This document shows, piece by piece, positions 1 through 8,803 of a stretch of 16,541 nucleotides of DNA. Numbering within the stretch: position 1 is the stretch's first letter; every line of letters starts with the position of its first letter. The position numbers and the translations under genes are program-made. The notes beneath the pieces are model-generated. The model saw nothing but the letters and a program-made list of their open reading frames with translations, was not told where the DNA came from and did not search any database. The stretch is from Psilocybe azurescens (lineage: Eukaryota; Basidiomycota; Agaricomycetes; Agaricales; Agrocybaceae), in the NCBI GenBank assembly GCA_023853785.1, contig JAJIRX010000854.1:1-16541 (forward strand), in the 5' to 3' direction.

Positions 1-235
1 CACTTGGACGTTCAGATTCTGGGAAACTCGACAGAATGTTGGTACGTTGTTTGTTCCTCTTCCGTTTGCCAAACACTTGGACGTTCAGATTCTGGGAAAC
101 TCGAAAAAATGTTGGTACGTTGTTTGTTCCTATTCCGTTTGCCAAACACTCGGACGTTCAGATTCTGGGATAACTCGATGAAATGTTGGTACGTTATTTG
201 TTCTTCTTTCGTTTGCCAAATAATTGGACGTTACT
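1..235. repeat. 73-bp tandem repeat, three full copies plus a partial fourth
   Basis: The unit starting CACTTGGACGTTCAGATTCT recurs at 1, 74 and 147, and a diverged start is seen at 221 (one extra base in the third copy). Copies differ by a few substitutions. Each unit ends in CGTTTGCCAAAC, whose GTTTG/CAAAC arms form a short dyad (64-74 and 137-147; decayed at 211-221). The array lies just beyond the 3' end of the minus-strand Helitron helicase and may belong to its 3' flank or to the host site. It begins at or before the window edge. The period was read directly; function is unknown. Confidence 0.9.
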
Positions 236-294
236 CGGGATTCCTACGTCTAGTGCTCTACTTCACCATCCCGCCTGTCGTCGTCTCTGTCGTC

Positions 295-720
295 TTATCT
301 TAACCCTTGGCCCCGGAGGTTTCTATCCAGCTCCCATGCGTCCCTTGTTCGCTCGTTTATTTCCTCTAGTCTTTTCATGTCTTTGAAGATCCTCAGACGG
401 GTGATGCTGGAAAAGCTTGCGATCGAAAGGTCTGAGAAGCCTGATGGTATCTCTCTCTCTGCTCCTGGACATAGCCACATAGACTCCGAACGGTGAAAGG
501 CTACCAGTCGGGGTTTCGCGAGGTCGATTATAACATATTCGATTGTTTGACCTTGTGACTTGTAATCGGTGAACGCGTATCCAGCTGTGATACCATACTG
601 TCTTCTTTTTATTAACATCGATTTCTTCTTTTTGCCTTTAGTCTTGACAGAAAACGTTGCCTCTGATGGTGTTAAAGGTATGAGGCCAGGTTCTATACGA
701 ACTGTAGTTCTGTGCGCTTA
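295..720 (-). pseudogene. PIF1-type helicase C-terminus with motif VI
   Basis: A short stretch at about 700-620 reads VRIEPGLIPLTPSEATFSVK and leads into the block 618-295, which has the motif VI core GYAFTDYKSQGQTIEYVIID (the family AxTxxKSQG box, binding ATP and DNA). The Arg-finger-bearing continuation FGVYVAMSRSRERDTIRLLR is readable only in the neighbouring frame at about 505-440, so the frame breaks twice more before the tail MKRLEEINERTRDAWELD. The stop at 297-295 fits the usual C-terminal end of the protein. Confidence 0.85.
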
Positions 721-801
721 TTTGGTTTGAAGAGTATCATCGCTGGTGGGTACTTCAGCTTTGCTGTGCCGTCCGTGATTGGTGGGTGCGTCCATTCTCT
801 T

Positions 802-1407
802 TCATCCAATATTATGTCGTGTATGATCCCGCGCGTCCTTGGCAATGTTGCCTTCTGTTGCGATATTCAATAATATCATTGCTTTCATGCCGACCGCTAT
901 CTGAACCGTCTCCGCCAGCTTCTGTGTGTGATCTTCATTGAGTTTGGCAATTTCGCACCGGGTGCTTATTGATGGTCTTTCTCCAGTCTTCTTCACTGTG
1001 TCCTCTGCTTCTACAATGTACCAATATTGCCTGTTGTTCTGCAATGTTTGAGATTCCACATTCCACATTTCTCTCACAACATGTCGACTGGTCACTAAAA
1101 CGGCATCGCTCCAAGGCGCTTCTTGAAAGTTTGGCTTGTCACTCCTTGTGCTCCAGTACCAATTTCTCGACTTCTTCAATATCGTTGTAGTCGCATTCGC
1201 CCCCCGGAGCCTGTTGAGTATATCTATCCAAACTTTGTCTTTGATGCGTATTTGCTTATCCAGAATAACAACAGTGTCAAACTGCTTGAATATTTCACGT
1301 CCGATGGTTGCTCTGGCGGTGTCTTTCTGTTTTTCAACGTACAGAGCTCCGGTAGCATTTCCGACTGGAGGGAACTGGTGAAAATCGCCCGTGAATATCA
1401 GATGCAT
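802..1407 (-). pseudogene. PIF1-type helicase core, motifs III to V
   Basis: The block opens at the helicase motif III signature GDFHQFPPVGNATGALY (Gly at residue 7). It continues with GREIFKQFDTVVILDKQIR, the sequence APWSDAVLVTSRHVVREMWN and the motif V-like VGMKAMILLNIATEGNIAKD, all typical of Agaricomycete Helitron helicases. It goes out of frame near 835; the next frame reads RGIIHDIILDEREWTHPP and carries the family on to about 720. Missing residues cannot be judged because an indel falls inside the NIAT-x-ARG region. Confidence 0.9.
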
Positions 1408-1474
1408 CCTCCGAATGGGTCTTCTGCGCTTCCTTTGAAATCATTTGCTCTTGTATGGCCAGTCACTTCTGATG

Positions 1475-2347
1475 TCAGGAACACCCTGTTTTGTCCGTCA
1501 TGGACACTTCGTCCAATATAAGGAAGGCTTTCCCCTCTATGTTCCTTCGCCGTTTATTTAATGTTTTGTCGCATGCCCCCTCTAGCCAATCTTCCTTCGT
1601 AGGTGGCCTTTGCGAAAGACCAGCCCATGAGTGTAGCGTCATACCTCCTATGTCGGTTGCCGCAATCCCAGTCGTTGCGCATTTCGCTAAAATGTCTAGC
1701 TGTCCATAGTACCGAAGGTCTCCGTGATTGCTCCGATTAGCATCGATTTCCCAGTGCCCCCTTGCCCGAGTATCAACATTCTCAATTGGGGAGCTTTTCC
1801 GTCTATTAACTTCACTGTGAGCATCTAAATTTGCATCGTTGACATTTGTGCACTCACTCGTCATGTGCTGCTGCAGCCTCCTTTCGACTATGTCATGCGC
1901 TCTTCTTTGCTCTTCGTTCAAGAGTGCCAACAACATGCGTTCTTGTCTTGGAACCGGTACTCCCGAATCTGTCAACACTCTTGACGGCTCGATTGGCAAT
2001 ATCTCGGGTGCCGTGTTGGCTGTCGACAAATTCGGTGCTCTGTTCTGTACGCTTCCATTTACCGTGTCTGCCTGAGGTTCTGTACTGACTGTTCGCCTTA
2101 CAGTCTCCTTCAATTTCTTCTCCCAGGCTGCGATTTTCAAAGTGTCGTCGCCTGATGCCAACTTGCGTCCAGCATTCCACACTGTTTCCATCGGACTGTC
2201 GTCAAACACTCCTGCACAGTATCCTTCGTATAGCGCTGCCGTTCCAAACATTGTGTCCCTAGCTGCAATCTTTTCCAATCTTGCTATCTCCAGGTCTTCT
2301 TCTGTCATCTCGTCCTCGATTACATTGGCTCTGACTAGCTCATCCAT
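1475..2347 (-). pseudogene. PIF1-type helicase core, motifs Q, I, Ia and II
   Basis: LLALLNEEQRRAHDIVERRL is the Q-like motif at about residues 140-160 of the block. The Walker A loop GQGGTGKS is fully encoded at 1767-1744, but in a different frame from the flanking block, with frame changes near 1790-1800 and 1705-1715. The main frame resumes with YYGQLDILAKCATTGIAATD (motif Ia region), then GGMTLHSWAGLS, and the Walker B/DE box FLILDEVSM (Asp-Glu codons at about 1513-1508). The domain is the ATP-driven 5'-3' helicase of the Helitron. The block ends out of frame at 1475; the neighbouring frame goes on with VFLTSEVTGHTRANDF and PFGG. Confidence 0.9.
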
Positions 2348-3125
2348 CTCGGCCTCCTCTCCTTATTTCGAGCTCAAATTCGAGCGGACCACCTTCGCGG
2401 GCTGTCTTTTCTTCCTCCCTCCTCGCATGGGCTCCGTCCAAACACTCATAATAGTACTGGATGTTATGGATGATTTTCAGAACCTCTCGGTCGCCCTGTT
2501 CCAGCATGCGATCGAACTTTCCTTTGAACGTGGAGAAGTCGCCTTTGAGCTCAGATAGCTCGCTCCATGGGCTCAGCAATGCGAGGATTGATGCATAGTA
2601 AAATTCTTTTCGTGCTCTTCGGTTCCATCGTTCCTTGGGAACCATCTGCCTACGAACCGAGGCATCGTCTCGTGTCCATCGCCCGATACGACATCGACAT
2701 CTCGTCGGTTTTCCAGCGCCTTCTTTGTATTTTACCCGCTCACTGAGCGGTCCTCTTCCTGCGAATTGGTGTTGCTCCTCCCTCGTCACCTTCCTCTCCC
2801 TCTCCCTCTTCCTCATCCTCATTTTCGAAGTCAGGATTGTCAATATCGAAATTGCCGTCGACGGCAGCGACATCAACACCAACAATAGCGGCATCGACAC
2901 CAACAACGGCGTGGCGACAGTAGCCGCAGTATTGGCATCGGTGGCAGCGTTAGCATTCGGTTTTGTTTTCTTCTTTTTCTTCTTCACAATGTCTCCTTCG
3001 TACGTGTTCAACATGAACTTCAGAAAGTTCATTTCACGGAGCTCTTCTCCTCTGAATTTGTAATCTTTCAGTTGGTCTCTCAATACCACTTTTCCTCCGA
3101 CCATATTGATTGTAACATTCGATTC
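2340..3125 (-). pseudogene. Helitron linker with acidic/low-complexity insert
   Basis: The block starts with KVVLRDQLKDYKFRGEELRE and MNFLKFMLNTYEGD, as in Agaricomycete Helitrons, and ends with LLSPWSELSELKGDF and IIHNIQYYYECLDGA, which normally sits just ahead of the helicase core. Between them (about 2740-2990) lies a simple-sequence insert. In this frame it reads as poly-lysine then an Ala/Thr/Leu-rich stretch, while a neighbouring frame reads FDIDNPDFENEDEEERERE, a plausible acidic linker. At the downstream end the frame slips again at about 2345, where a neighbouring frame gives GEEAEMDELV and joins the next block. Confidence 0.8.
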
Positions 3126-3354
3126 CTGCTTTTAGATGATTCAGCTCTTTGAAGCCCGTGCTATTGCTGGTCTTACCCCTGGATCCGGTACATGTTCTCT
3201 TTGCGTCATCAGCACCGTCGAGCTTCCTTGAGCAGGCGTCAGCGTCAAAGAGAAGTAGGCGATCCATGTGTTTGGTCCGCGCCGTCTCTTGAACTTATAA
3301 CCCCTCTGCTGCAATTGTAAGTCGGATCCCACACACTGCTGGTATGATGTACAC

Positions 3355-3555
3355 TCACCTGGGCCTGTCTAGTTCAGGAAATATTGTTTGTAAGCTTCGG
3401 GCAGCCGCATCCCAGAATATGGATACGAAATGGTGTGATTCATAAATATCTCCCCATCCCATGATATAGCTCATCACCTCAGGTGCGCTGAACTCCCGGT
3501 ATCTTGTCAATGAATTTGCGCATCGTTGAATCAGTCTTTTGTTGACAAGGTTCAT
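3355..3555 (-). pseudogene. Helitron Rep-to-helicase linker (conserved block)
   Basis: RCANSLTRYREFSAPEVMSY followed by IMGWGDIYESHHFVSIFWD is the strongly conserved stretch between the Y2 motif and the helicase in fungal Helitrons. The block is in the same frame as the Y2 segment but is separated from it by a short out-of-frame part. It ends at about 3360; the following 250 bases hold only scraps of the reading until ESNVTINMVGGK resumes near 3125. No catalytic residues are known in this linker. Confidence 0.8.
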
Positions 3556-3588
3556 GTCTGTCTCGTCTATCCGCTGCCCTTGAGAAAG

Positions 3589-3885
3589 CTAATGTGGTTG
3601 CGAGCAGGGCCGACACGTTTGACGACCTTGCTGTTTCTTTGTCGCGTAGTTTGTTATGTAGAATGTGATCGTGGCAGTATCCTTTCCACTCATGATAAGC
3701 TTGAGGTCATGGTTCGCCCTCAATGCCTGCATAATGCTTGGATTGAACAAGTTCAACAGCTCGCATACTCGTTTCCCCCAATTTCCAACTTCATCAACCC
3801 AATCGTCTATCGCCTTATGGAACGGGGCCTCCTCTTGCATTCCAGTCGTCCTTTTACCAACTTGAGACACGCGGCTGGCGTGCAT
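3589..3885 (-). pseudogene. Helitron Rep nuclease, two-tyrosine (Y2) segment
   Basis: This block ends with the Helitron Y2 signature. FNPSIMQALRANHDLKLIM is followed by SGKDTATITFYITNYATKK, giving two tyrosines four residues apart (codons 3660-3658 and 3648-3646) and a following lysine pair. In Helitrons the two tyrosines form covalent links with DNA during rolling-circle strand transfer. Both codons are intact and in one frame. Just downstream the frame breaks: an in-frame TAG is met at about 3592-3590, while the adjacent frame continues the family sequence (SSNVSALLATTLAFSRAADR), so an indel near 3625-3640 explains the stop better than nonsense does. Confidence 0.9.
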
Positions 3886-4226
3886 TTATGGTATTGCAAC
3901 GCCCTCACAAGCTTTGCAAGTCGGTCTAATAACTCTTCGTCGGTGGCAGTCCGCGGATCGACTGGACGAGAATATGATATTCCCGCGACCTTTGGTATTT
4001 CGAGAACCTGCTCCTTGGTCTTGCCGCCGATATCGGCCTGGATTACATTTTTGATGTACGCTTTCATCTTTTTCTGAACCCTTCTGTTTTCAGGGCAGTC
4101 TTGATCTCGTGTGCCGTCGGCGCGTCTTTCAGCCAGATGAGAGTGTGCAAGTGCAGCGTCCCGTCCCTGTGCCTCAACTGTTCCGATATAGCTCTGGACT
4201 TTCCCTAGCACCCCATACTCGTTCAA
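3807..4226 (-). pseudogene. Helitron Rep nuclease, HUH-motif segment
   Basis: The main frame reads GVLGKVQSYIGTVEAQGR, then loses the family pattern, and later regains it at KKMKAYIKNVIQADIGGKT and SYSRPVDPRTATDEELL, ending with CTPAACLKLVKGR. Between these points the conserved nuclease motif is present in a neighbouring frame: at 4153-4145 the codons give His-Leu-His, followed by TLIWLKDAPTAHEIKTAL. The HUH motif binds the divalent metal used for strand nicking. The codons are intact, but the motif is bracketed by two frame changes, one near 4155-4165 and one near 4080-4090, so the block cannot be translated through. Confidence 0.85.
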
Positions 4227-5096
4227 GTTTCCCTTTTGGATGCTTTTTGATTCCTAGCAACTCCTCAAACACGGTCTTCACTATAAAATGAAAGTATTGT
4301 GCTGAGGCATATGGATCGGCTGCGATGTTCATGGCTCTCGTGATGATATGGTCGGGCCGGCAGTGTTGCAGAAAGCATCCATATCGATCTCCTCTCCGGC
4401 GAATACTTGGGCTATAGGGTCTTGAGAGTCCGCCGGATTGATTGTCATCCAGATCGATGGTGGATTGAAGATCAAATTCGTGCCCCACACCTTCGATCTA
4501 ACACTCACCCTCGACTGTCTGTCCCTTTCCGGACCGCTCAGTTCCTCCCGGAGAGCCCTGACTGCAGGATTGGAAAATCTCGCTCCTCGGGTCTCTTCTT
4601 TGCTTGCCTCAAGCAGATCTGCGGGCTTGAGGTTGGCTATCATGTTCATGTTGCGTACGAATGTCGATTTTTTCATTTGTAACACGGCTGATCTGCACAC
4701 AGCTCTCTTCTGCATGACGCCGAAAACCTGGAAAGGGTACTGAATTTCTTTTCTAAATCTCCGGTCCACGTATTCCATTGTCCATCTGACGTGTGTCTCG
4801 TAGGCTATATATACCGGTCTGTTCGTCTCGATCCCGCCCATCCCGTACGGAAATAACGTTGGGAAGCATCCCAGTAGATGATTAGGATTGCTCGGCCCTC
4901 CGTCGTTTCTTAGACCAGTTTTGGGATCCACGCGTGCATATTCGTTGACGAAAGCACTTCCCCGGCGTATGGTATAGTCTTCTGGGATATCTTGCTCCAT
5001 GCAGCTATTGCTGAGAGCGTGTGCGAGAAGTTCCGATGAACTGATATCCCCTCCATCTATGTCAACTACCCCCATTGACTGTAGAGGGATAACCAT
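4174..5096 (-). pseudogene. Helitron helicase-like domain (PF14214 type)
   Basis: The long block 5096-4329 is the best preserved part of the element. It reads FVNEYARVDPKTG, NPNHLLGCFPTLFPYGMGG, VRWTMEYVDRRFRKEIQYPF, FQVFGVMQKRAVCRSAVLQ and, near its end, FNPPSIWMTINPADSQDPIA, all hallmarks of the Helitron helicase-like domain that precedes the Rep core. The domain then shifts frame near 4330-4350 and continues in 4488-4174 with ADPYASAQYFHFIVKTVFEE and LLGIKKHPKGKL. The domain's reaction is not well defined; it accompanies the HUH/Y2 nuclease in nearly all Helitrons. Confidence 0.9.
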
Positions 5097-5110
5097 AGGC
5101 TCTTCGTGGT

Positions 5111-5170
5111 CTCTAGTTCAGTTAATTTGAATCAGAACTTGTTGTCTCTATGTAAGTGACTGTATCTTAC
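5111..5170 (-). other. Putative 60-bp intron inside the Helitron gene
   Basis: Read on the minus strand, a GTAAG donor at 5170 and an AG acceptor at 5112-5111 bound 60 bases. Removing them joins an upstream open stretch (EAGLAEIDELHEENEQ) in frame with the stretch leading into the Helitron helicase-like domain (HHEEPMVIPLQSMGV). The unspliced sequence contains in-frame stops here. Acceptor choice is ambiguous, with AG also 2 bases upstream, but only the chosen one keeps the frame. This is an inference from splice consensus and frame; a further indel is not excluded. Confidence 0.4.
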
Positions 5171-5299
5171 GCTGTTCATTTTCTTCGTGAAGCTCATCTA
5201 TTTCTGCAAGTCCGGCCTCATTCAACGTATTCTGTATGTTTTCTCTCAGCAGTTTAGCTAAATGCGCACTCGGCTGATTGTGTAAAGATCGTACCTTCG

Positions 5300-6057
5300 T
5301 CAGCTGCATCCTCTGGTACGTAACCTGAGTGTTCTCTCTCTACTGCTTCGATGTCCGCTGAATGCCGTCATTATCAATTCTTCTGGGATCCCATCTTCTG
5401 GAAGTAAGGTGAGGTTTTCTTCCGAGATCGTTATATCTGCATAGAGCGTGTTGTTGATTTTGAGCCATCGTAGAGCGTCCCTCACCCGTCTTCGTCTGAC
5501 TCTAAACATGGTCGGCATTGATGATTCTGGCAATCCCTTTGGGCCAACGAATGACGCCGATGGTTGCTGGAAGAATTTTGGGCGGGCGTGGTACGTTTTT
5601 AAGCCTCCCTCCAGCATTGATGTGACTTGATTTGGGTTCAGCCGGTACGTTGATACATTCCCTCGAAGCCCATTATGCATCTGAGCGCGATCCCAAGCTT
5701 GTGCTCCCTTCTGCTTCGGAAAAAGCTTGACGATATAAGCAGCCGGAAGTATACTGCTATCAGCATCCTTTCTGGCAGTGTTAGATCTTGAAGCTCCTTG
5801 GGTACGTCGCCTATCCAAAGGTCATTTCCTAAACTGAATTTTGGTCTTTTCTCGGTTTTCAGCGAGTTGTAACATTCCGAGCAGATTATAAGGGTATTGC
5901 CGTCGTTGATGACCGAATCCCCATGAACCAACATACCGTCCATCAAAACGTGGGCAGGATGCGGAGTCGCGGTGCAAGAAGCTCCTTGTTCGGTATTTCG
6001 TCCAAATCCTTCTCTCTTAGATCCTCTTCTGGCCTGTCCCTCGCGCATGATCCACAT
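5300..6057 (-). pseudogene. Helitron DUF6570 domain, split by a frameshift
   Basis: The block 6057-5638 carries the family signature LWIGDVPKELQDLTLPERML. The following part of the same domain is in another frame, 5818-5300, with AAYIVKLFPKQKGAQAWDRA, LRGNVSTYRLNP and a conserved basic RVRRRRVRDALRWLK-type segment, then NNTLYADITIS. The frame break lies near 5750-5770. DUF6570 is found ahead of the Helitron helicase-like domain in fungal Helitron proteins, and its biochemical role is not established. The C-terminal end runs out of frame after 5340; an acidic continuation (SGYVPEDAADE) is readable in the next frame, so another indel lies there. Confidence 0.85.
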
Positions 6058-6699
6058 GTCCGCCGACGCAAAGCTTCGTTACTGGTGGCGTCTATAAATA
6101 ATCCAAGCCTTTCTTTCAGTGTATCCGTTGTCGGTGCACTGAGAAAATTACTCTGAATGACTTCTTCTATACGGCGTTCTGAGACTTCATAGAAGTCGTC
6201 CCTCTCTGTATCCTCGTCGCTGTCCGTCTCGGGTCGCTGCGCTGCGGCGGCTCTTCTCTCCTCTGTCGCTTCATCGTTCTGACAGTGCCAATGTTCCGTG
6301 GCCCTGTCTTTGATTTCCGGGTCTCGCATATCTTCCCTCCCCTGCGGCGACAGTGGCCGCTGCATCCGCCGTTATTGCGTTAACCACATGCTCTGGAAAC
6401 GTTGCAATCATCGCGTGCATTTGAAGAAGGGACCTCAGAGACGCGTGAGTATGCCTCTCGGTCGAGTGTTGTATGATCAATGACCTAAGTTTAGACGCTG
6501 TTATTTGTCTTAAACTCTCCATGGTAAACCATGGGTTGAGTGAATCAAGGTGGAAAGCGTCCCTATTCCGGACAACAGGTGATGTATTCATGTTCCGCTG
6601 CACTGCTATTTCAAATTCTTCAATCTTACCAAACACCTTTATGGACCTCTCCTGGGACATCGTCGATAACAACGCCGTATATAGTATGAGGGACTCCAT
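5943..6699 (-). pseudogene. Helitron Rep/Hel N-terminal region (charged, Cys-containing)
   Basis: Two overlapping frames make up the N-terminus. The first, 6699-6271, starts at an ATG and holds a leucine-rich helical stretch (LRQITASKLRSL) of unclear identity, possibly SAP-like. The second, 6365-5943, holds an acidic run (ETDSDEDTERDDFYE) and then a CGSC Cys pair near 6090-6070. A second pair, CSEC, lies downstream at about 5890-5870, so a C-x2-C...C-x2-C zinc-binding arrangement is plausible ahead of DUF6570. A frame switch is needed between the two blocks near 6300-6365, and another near 5950-6000. The true start codon is uncertain; 6699 is the first in-frame ATG of the visible block. Confidence 0.6.
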
Positions 6700-6779
6700 G
6701 ATGGGTCTGTGTTCTATGCATTCATGTTTACAGGTATGTTACATCATTTTCTTCTAATTCTGCCTCTTAAATAACCCTG

Positions 6780-7440
6780 TATCAGGATGTCGAATTCAAG
6801 TTGTGGTTTTTAGGTGGCGCGTGCAACAGCATTTTCTCCGTGGAAGTCCCTGGCTCTTGCTGGTTCGCCGACGATTGTCTCGCATCGAGACTTAGATGTT
6901 TTCTTGTGGCTTCCAATGTGTCCACATCTTCTGGACCACTTCACAGACCTTAGCGACGACTATCGGATTACAATTGAACGTGTACCTTGGGGCAGTGATG
7001 AGTAGAATACTTTACCGTTTGTTCATTTTAATCAGGTAAATCTTGCCATACATCATCTAGTAGTAAGACTAAATTCATGCAAAGGCTGCTATCCAGCGTA
7101 TATCATCCTCCTTAAACAGTCTAGTGGCATCCAATTCTACTCGGTGTTTGTTCGTGCGTTGCCTTGGAGAATGGTACAGCGAAATTCTTATCGTAAAGTC
7201 CCTTACGGACGGCCACGGTGGTCAATATGACTTCAGCCGACTTTTTGCTCGTGCCTGGCATGTTAAAAGAGTATGTCATTTCAATGACATCTTCCGCTCC
7301 GGCTTTAATTCACAATCTTCGACAGAGTGGTGGGATTGAGAGACGATCACGATCTCTGAGTTTGATTTTGATCTTTCTCTCCTTTTTTTTTTTTTTTTTG
7401 CTATAGATCCGTTCGTCGGTACCGATTCTAAATAGGTTCT
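6780..7440 (+). pseudogene. Degraded unknown gene fragment next to the Helitron
   Basis: Two open stretches look coding but are not recognised. The first, 6814-7005, contains IVSHRDLDVFLWLP; its Asp-x-Asp resembles, weakly, the DLDLYV motif of the gene at 8804. The second, 7124-7339, contains YSEILIVKSLTDG, YDFSRLFARAWHVKRV and FNSQSSTEWWD, followed by TGA. About 120 bases between them hold stops in all plus frames and may be one or two introns. After 7340 a 17-base T run (7383-7399) ending in CTATAG at 7401-7406 looks like a polypyrimidine tract and acceptor. The fragment lies just beyond the 5' end of the Helitron coding region and may be the remnant of a gene interrupted by it. Confidence 0.3.
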
Positions 7441-7629
7441 TGGGTTTATTGATAATTCAAATTTCAAGTTTTTGATCGTTACTTGGCCCCTCTCGGCTCT
7501 CTAACATTCCACATTATCTCGAGAATTCTTGAGACGTCTTACTCCCACTCGCTGTGATTTCCATGACAGGTGACTTTACCGTATCTTTGTATAGAGGCGA
7601 TGTATTCTTATATGTTAATTTCTACAGAT

Positions 7630-8588
7630 ATGTCCGATCTATCCAGTGAATTGCTTTGGAAGATCTCAGAGTCCTGCTCGTGGTCGTCCCTCGTAGCACT
7701 AAACGCGACCAACCGACAATTCAGGGCGACTGATTCAGGAATTCATATGTTGCAGAGTGAAGACTTTTTAGTCGACTTTTTACCCGTGGATGCTGTCGTC
7801 ACGTTATTTGGTCTATTGCGCATCCACGAAGGTGTGATAATCGGGCCCATTGTGAGATGTATAATGAGTGTCCACACCACTATCTACCGTCGCATCAACC
7901 CTAGACAGCTCGATATCATCCTTCCTTCTTCCTCTGCCTGGTCGAGTTTGCAGGAGTTGCTGATGTCCAATGGGTACCTCGTAGACCATACCGGTCGTGT
8001 TGATTCCAGGTTGTCAGTGGGATACAAAACGTTCAAAAAGTTCTTATTAGTAAGCCAAAATGTTAGAGATCGCGTATAATACACTGACAGGCCATCTTTA
8101 TAGTTTGACGGCTCAAGGGTGGTCTGTATCCTCTCGACAAGGACGCAAGCCACCCTTCGTGGTCTTTTAATGAGCCAGCTATCATCTCAGCTTTTTGTGT
8201 TATCGCCTACTCGCATATACTGTTTTTACCCGGGAGCTCTTTTGCACGTGAAGAGTTCGTTGTTTTGCAAACGATTGTCATCTTATGCGGGGTATCCCCT
8301 TTGAAGAATTCAACCGGATTGACCGGGATTGGACAAGCCAGCGTCCCAGATATGAAATGCGGGAAAGCTGTCCGGTCCTTTGGAGGAAGGCTTCGTCTGC
8401 TGGCGGCGTTGAAGTAGTCAGGTGGGGGCATAAACGGTTTGTGGGATGGAGGCATGCATGTTACTCCGCGAGATCCTTTCTTTATTGAGGGTGGTCCCTT
8501 CATGTGGAGACGAGCAGATATGATTGGATGTGGTAACAAGTTTTGTGTGAATGTAGGAAGGACGACGAAATTGGATTCCTCTTATTAA
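7630..8588 (+). pseudogene. F-box-like / nucleotidyltransferase-like family protein, broken (copy 1)
   Basis: The ATG at 7630 opens an F-box-like segment (DLSSELLWKISESCSWSSLV, residues 3-22). An intron at 8050-8103 (GTAAGC donor, CACTGACAG branch region, TAG acceptor) is removed in phase 0. Residues 65-100 align by eye with the nucleotidyltransferase-like part of the next gene, but the key motifs are lost: GVIIGP replaces the SGS motif and QLDIILP replaces DLDLYV. After the intron come FDGSRVVCIL and a Tyr-Pro site. A frame change near 8280 is needed to reach RPRYEMRESCPVLWRKAS, and a second near 8440 to reach TPRDPFFIEGG and the TAA at 8586-8588. It is probably a decayed paralogue of the following gene. 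The family's function is unknown; an upstream exon is possible. Confidence 0.55.
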
Positions 8589-8803
8589 TATTGTATGAAA
8601 ATGTTGTTTACCATGGCATCTTTTGAATTGGTCTCTTTGACTGATATTTTATGATATAACAAAAACAATACTCGCAAAAGGATGTATTATTGCCTCCTGT
8701 TGGTTGGATCTTAGATCTGGGTAACGGGATCATAGCATGGCAATACTTTGTGTGATAAATATCCACTGAGAATGAATCTATCGCTCCCTTTCTTTGTGTT
8801 ACA

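Larger units (their letters stand above)
295..6700 (-). mobile_element. Degenerate Helitron (Rep/helicase element), internal region
   Basis: One large rolling-circle transposase gene is recognisable across about 6.4 kb of the minus strand. Domains come in the order typical of Agaricomycete Helitrons: charged/Cys N-terminus, DUF6570, Helitron helicase-like domain, HUH endonuclease motif, paired-tyrosine motif, then a superfamily-1B PIF1-like helicase. In this family the HUH/Y2 nuclease nicks and joins DNA and the helicase unwinds it for replicative or peel-and-paste transposition. The coding frame changes at least fifteen times, so no complete protein can be made from this copy. The terminal TC and CTRR-plus-hairpin ends could not be placed with confidence, so the limits given are those of the coding region only. 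Confidence 0.9.

Noticed and set aside
1..235. CRISPR-like array
   Set aside because: Units are directly adjoining 73-bp repeats without unique spacers, in a eukaryotic context.
230..300. CTAG near 250 as the Helitron 3' CTRR end
   Set aside because: No clear upstream hairpin and no A/T target context could be seen; without an empty site the end is not supported.
4..303. Plus-strand open frame of 99 codons over the 73-bp repeats
   Set aside because: It is produced by the tandem repeat (similar peptide repeated with frame drift) and has no recognisable protein features.
8207..8539. Minus-strand open frame of 110 codons
   Set aside because: It is antisense to the 3' part of the copy-1 F-box-like gene, whose plus-strand reading fits the family and the splice sites.
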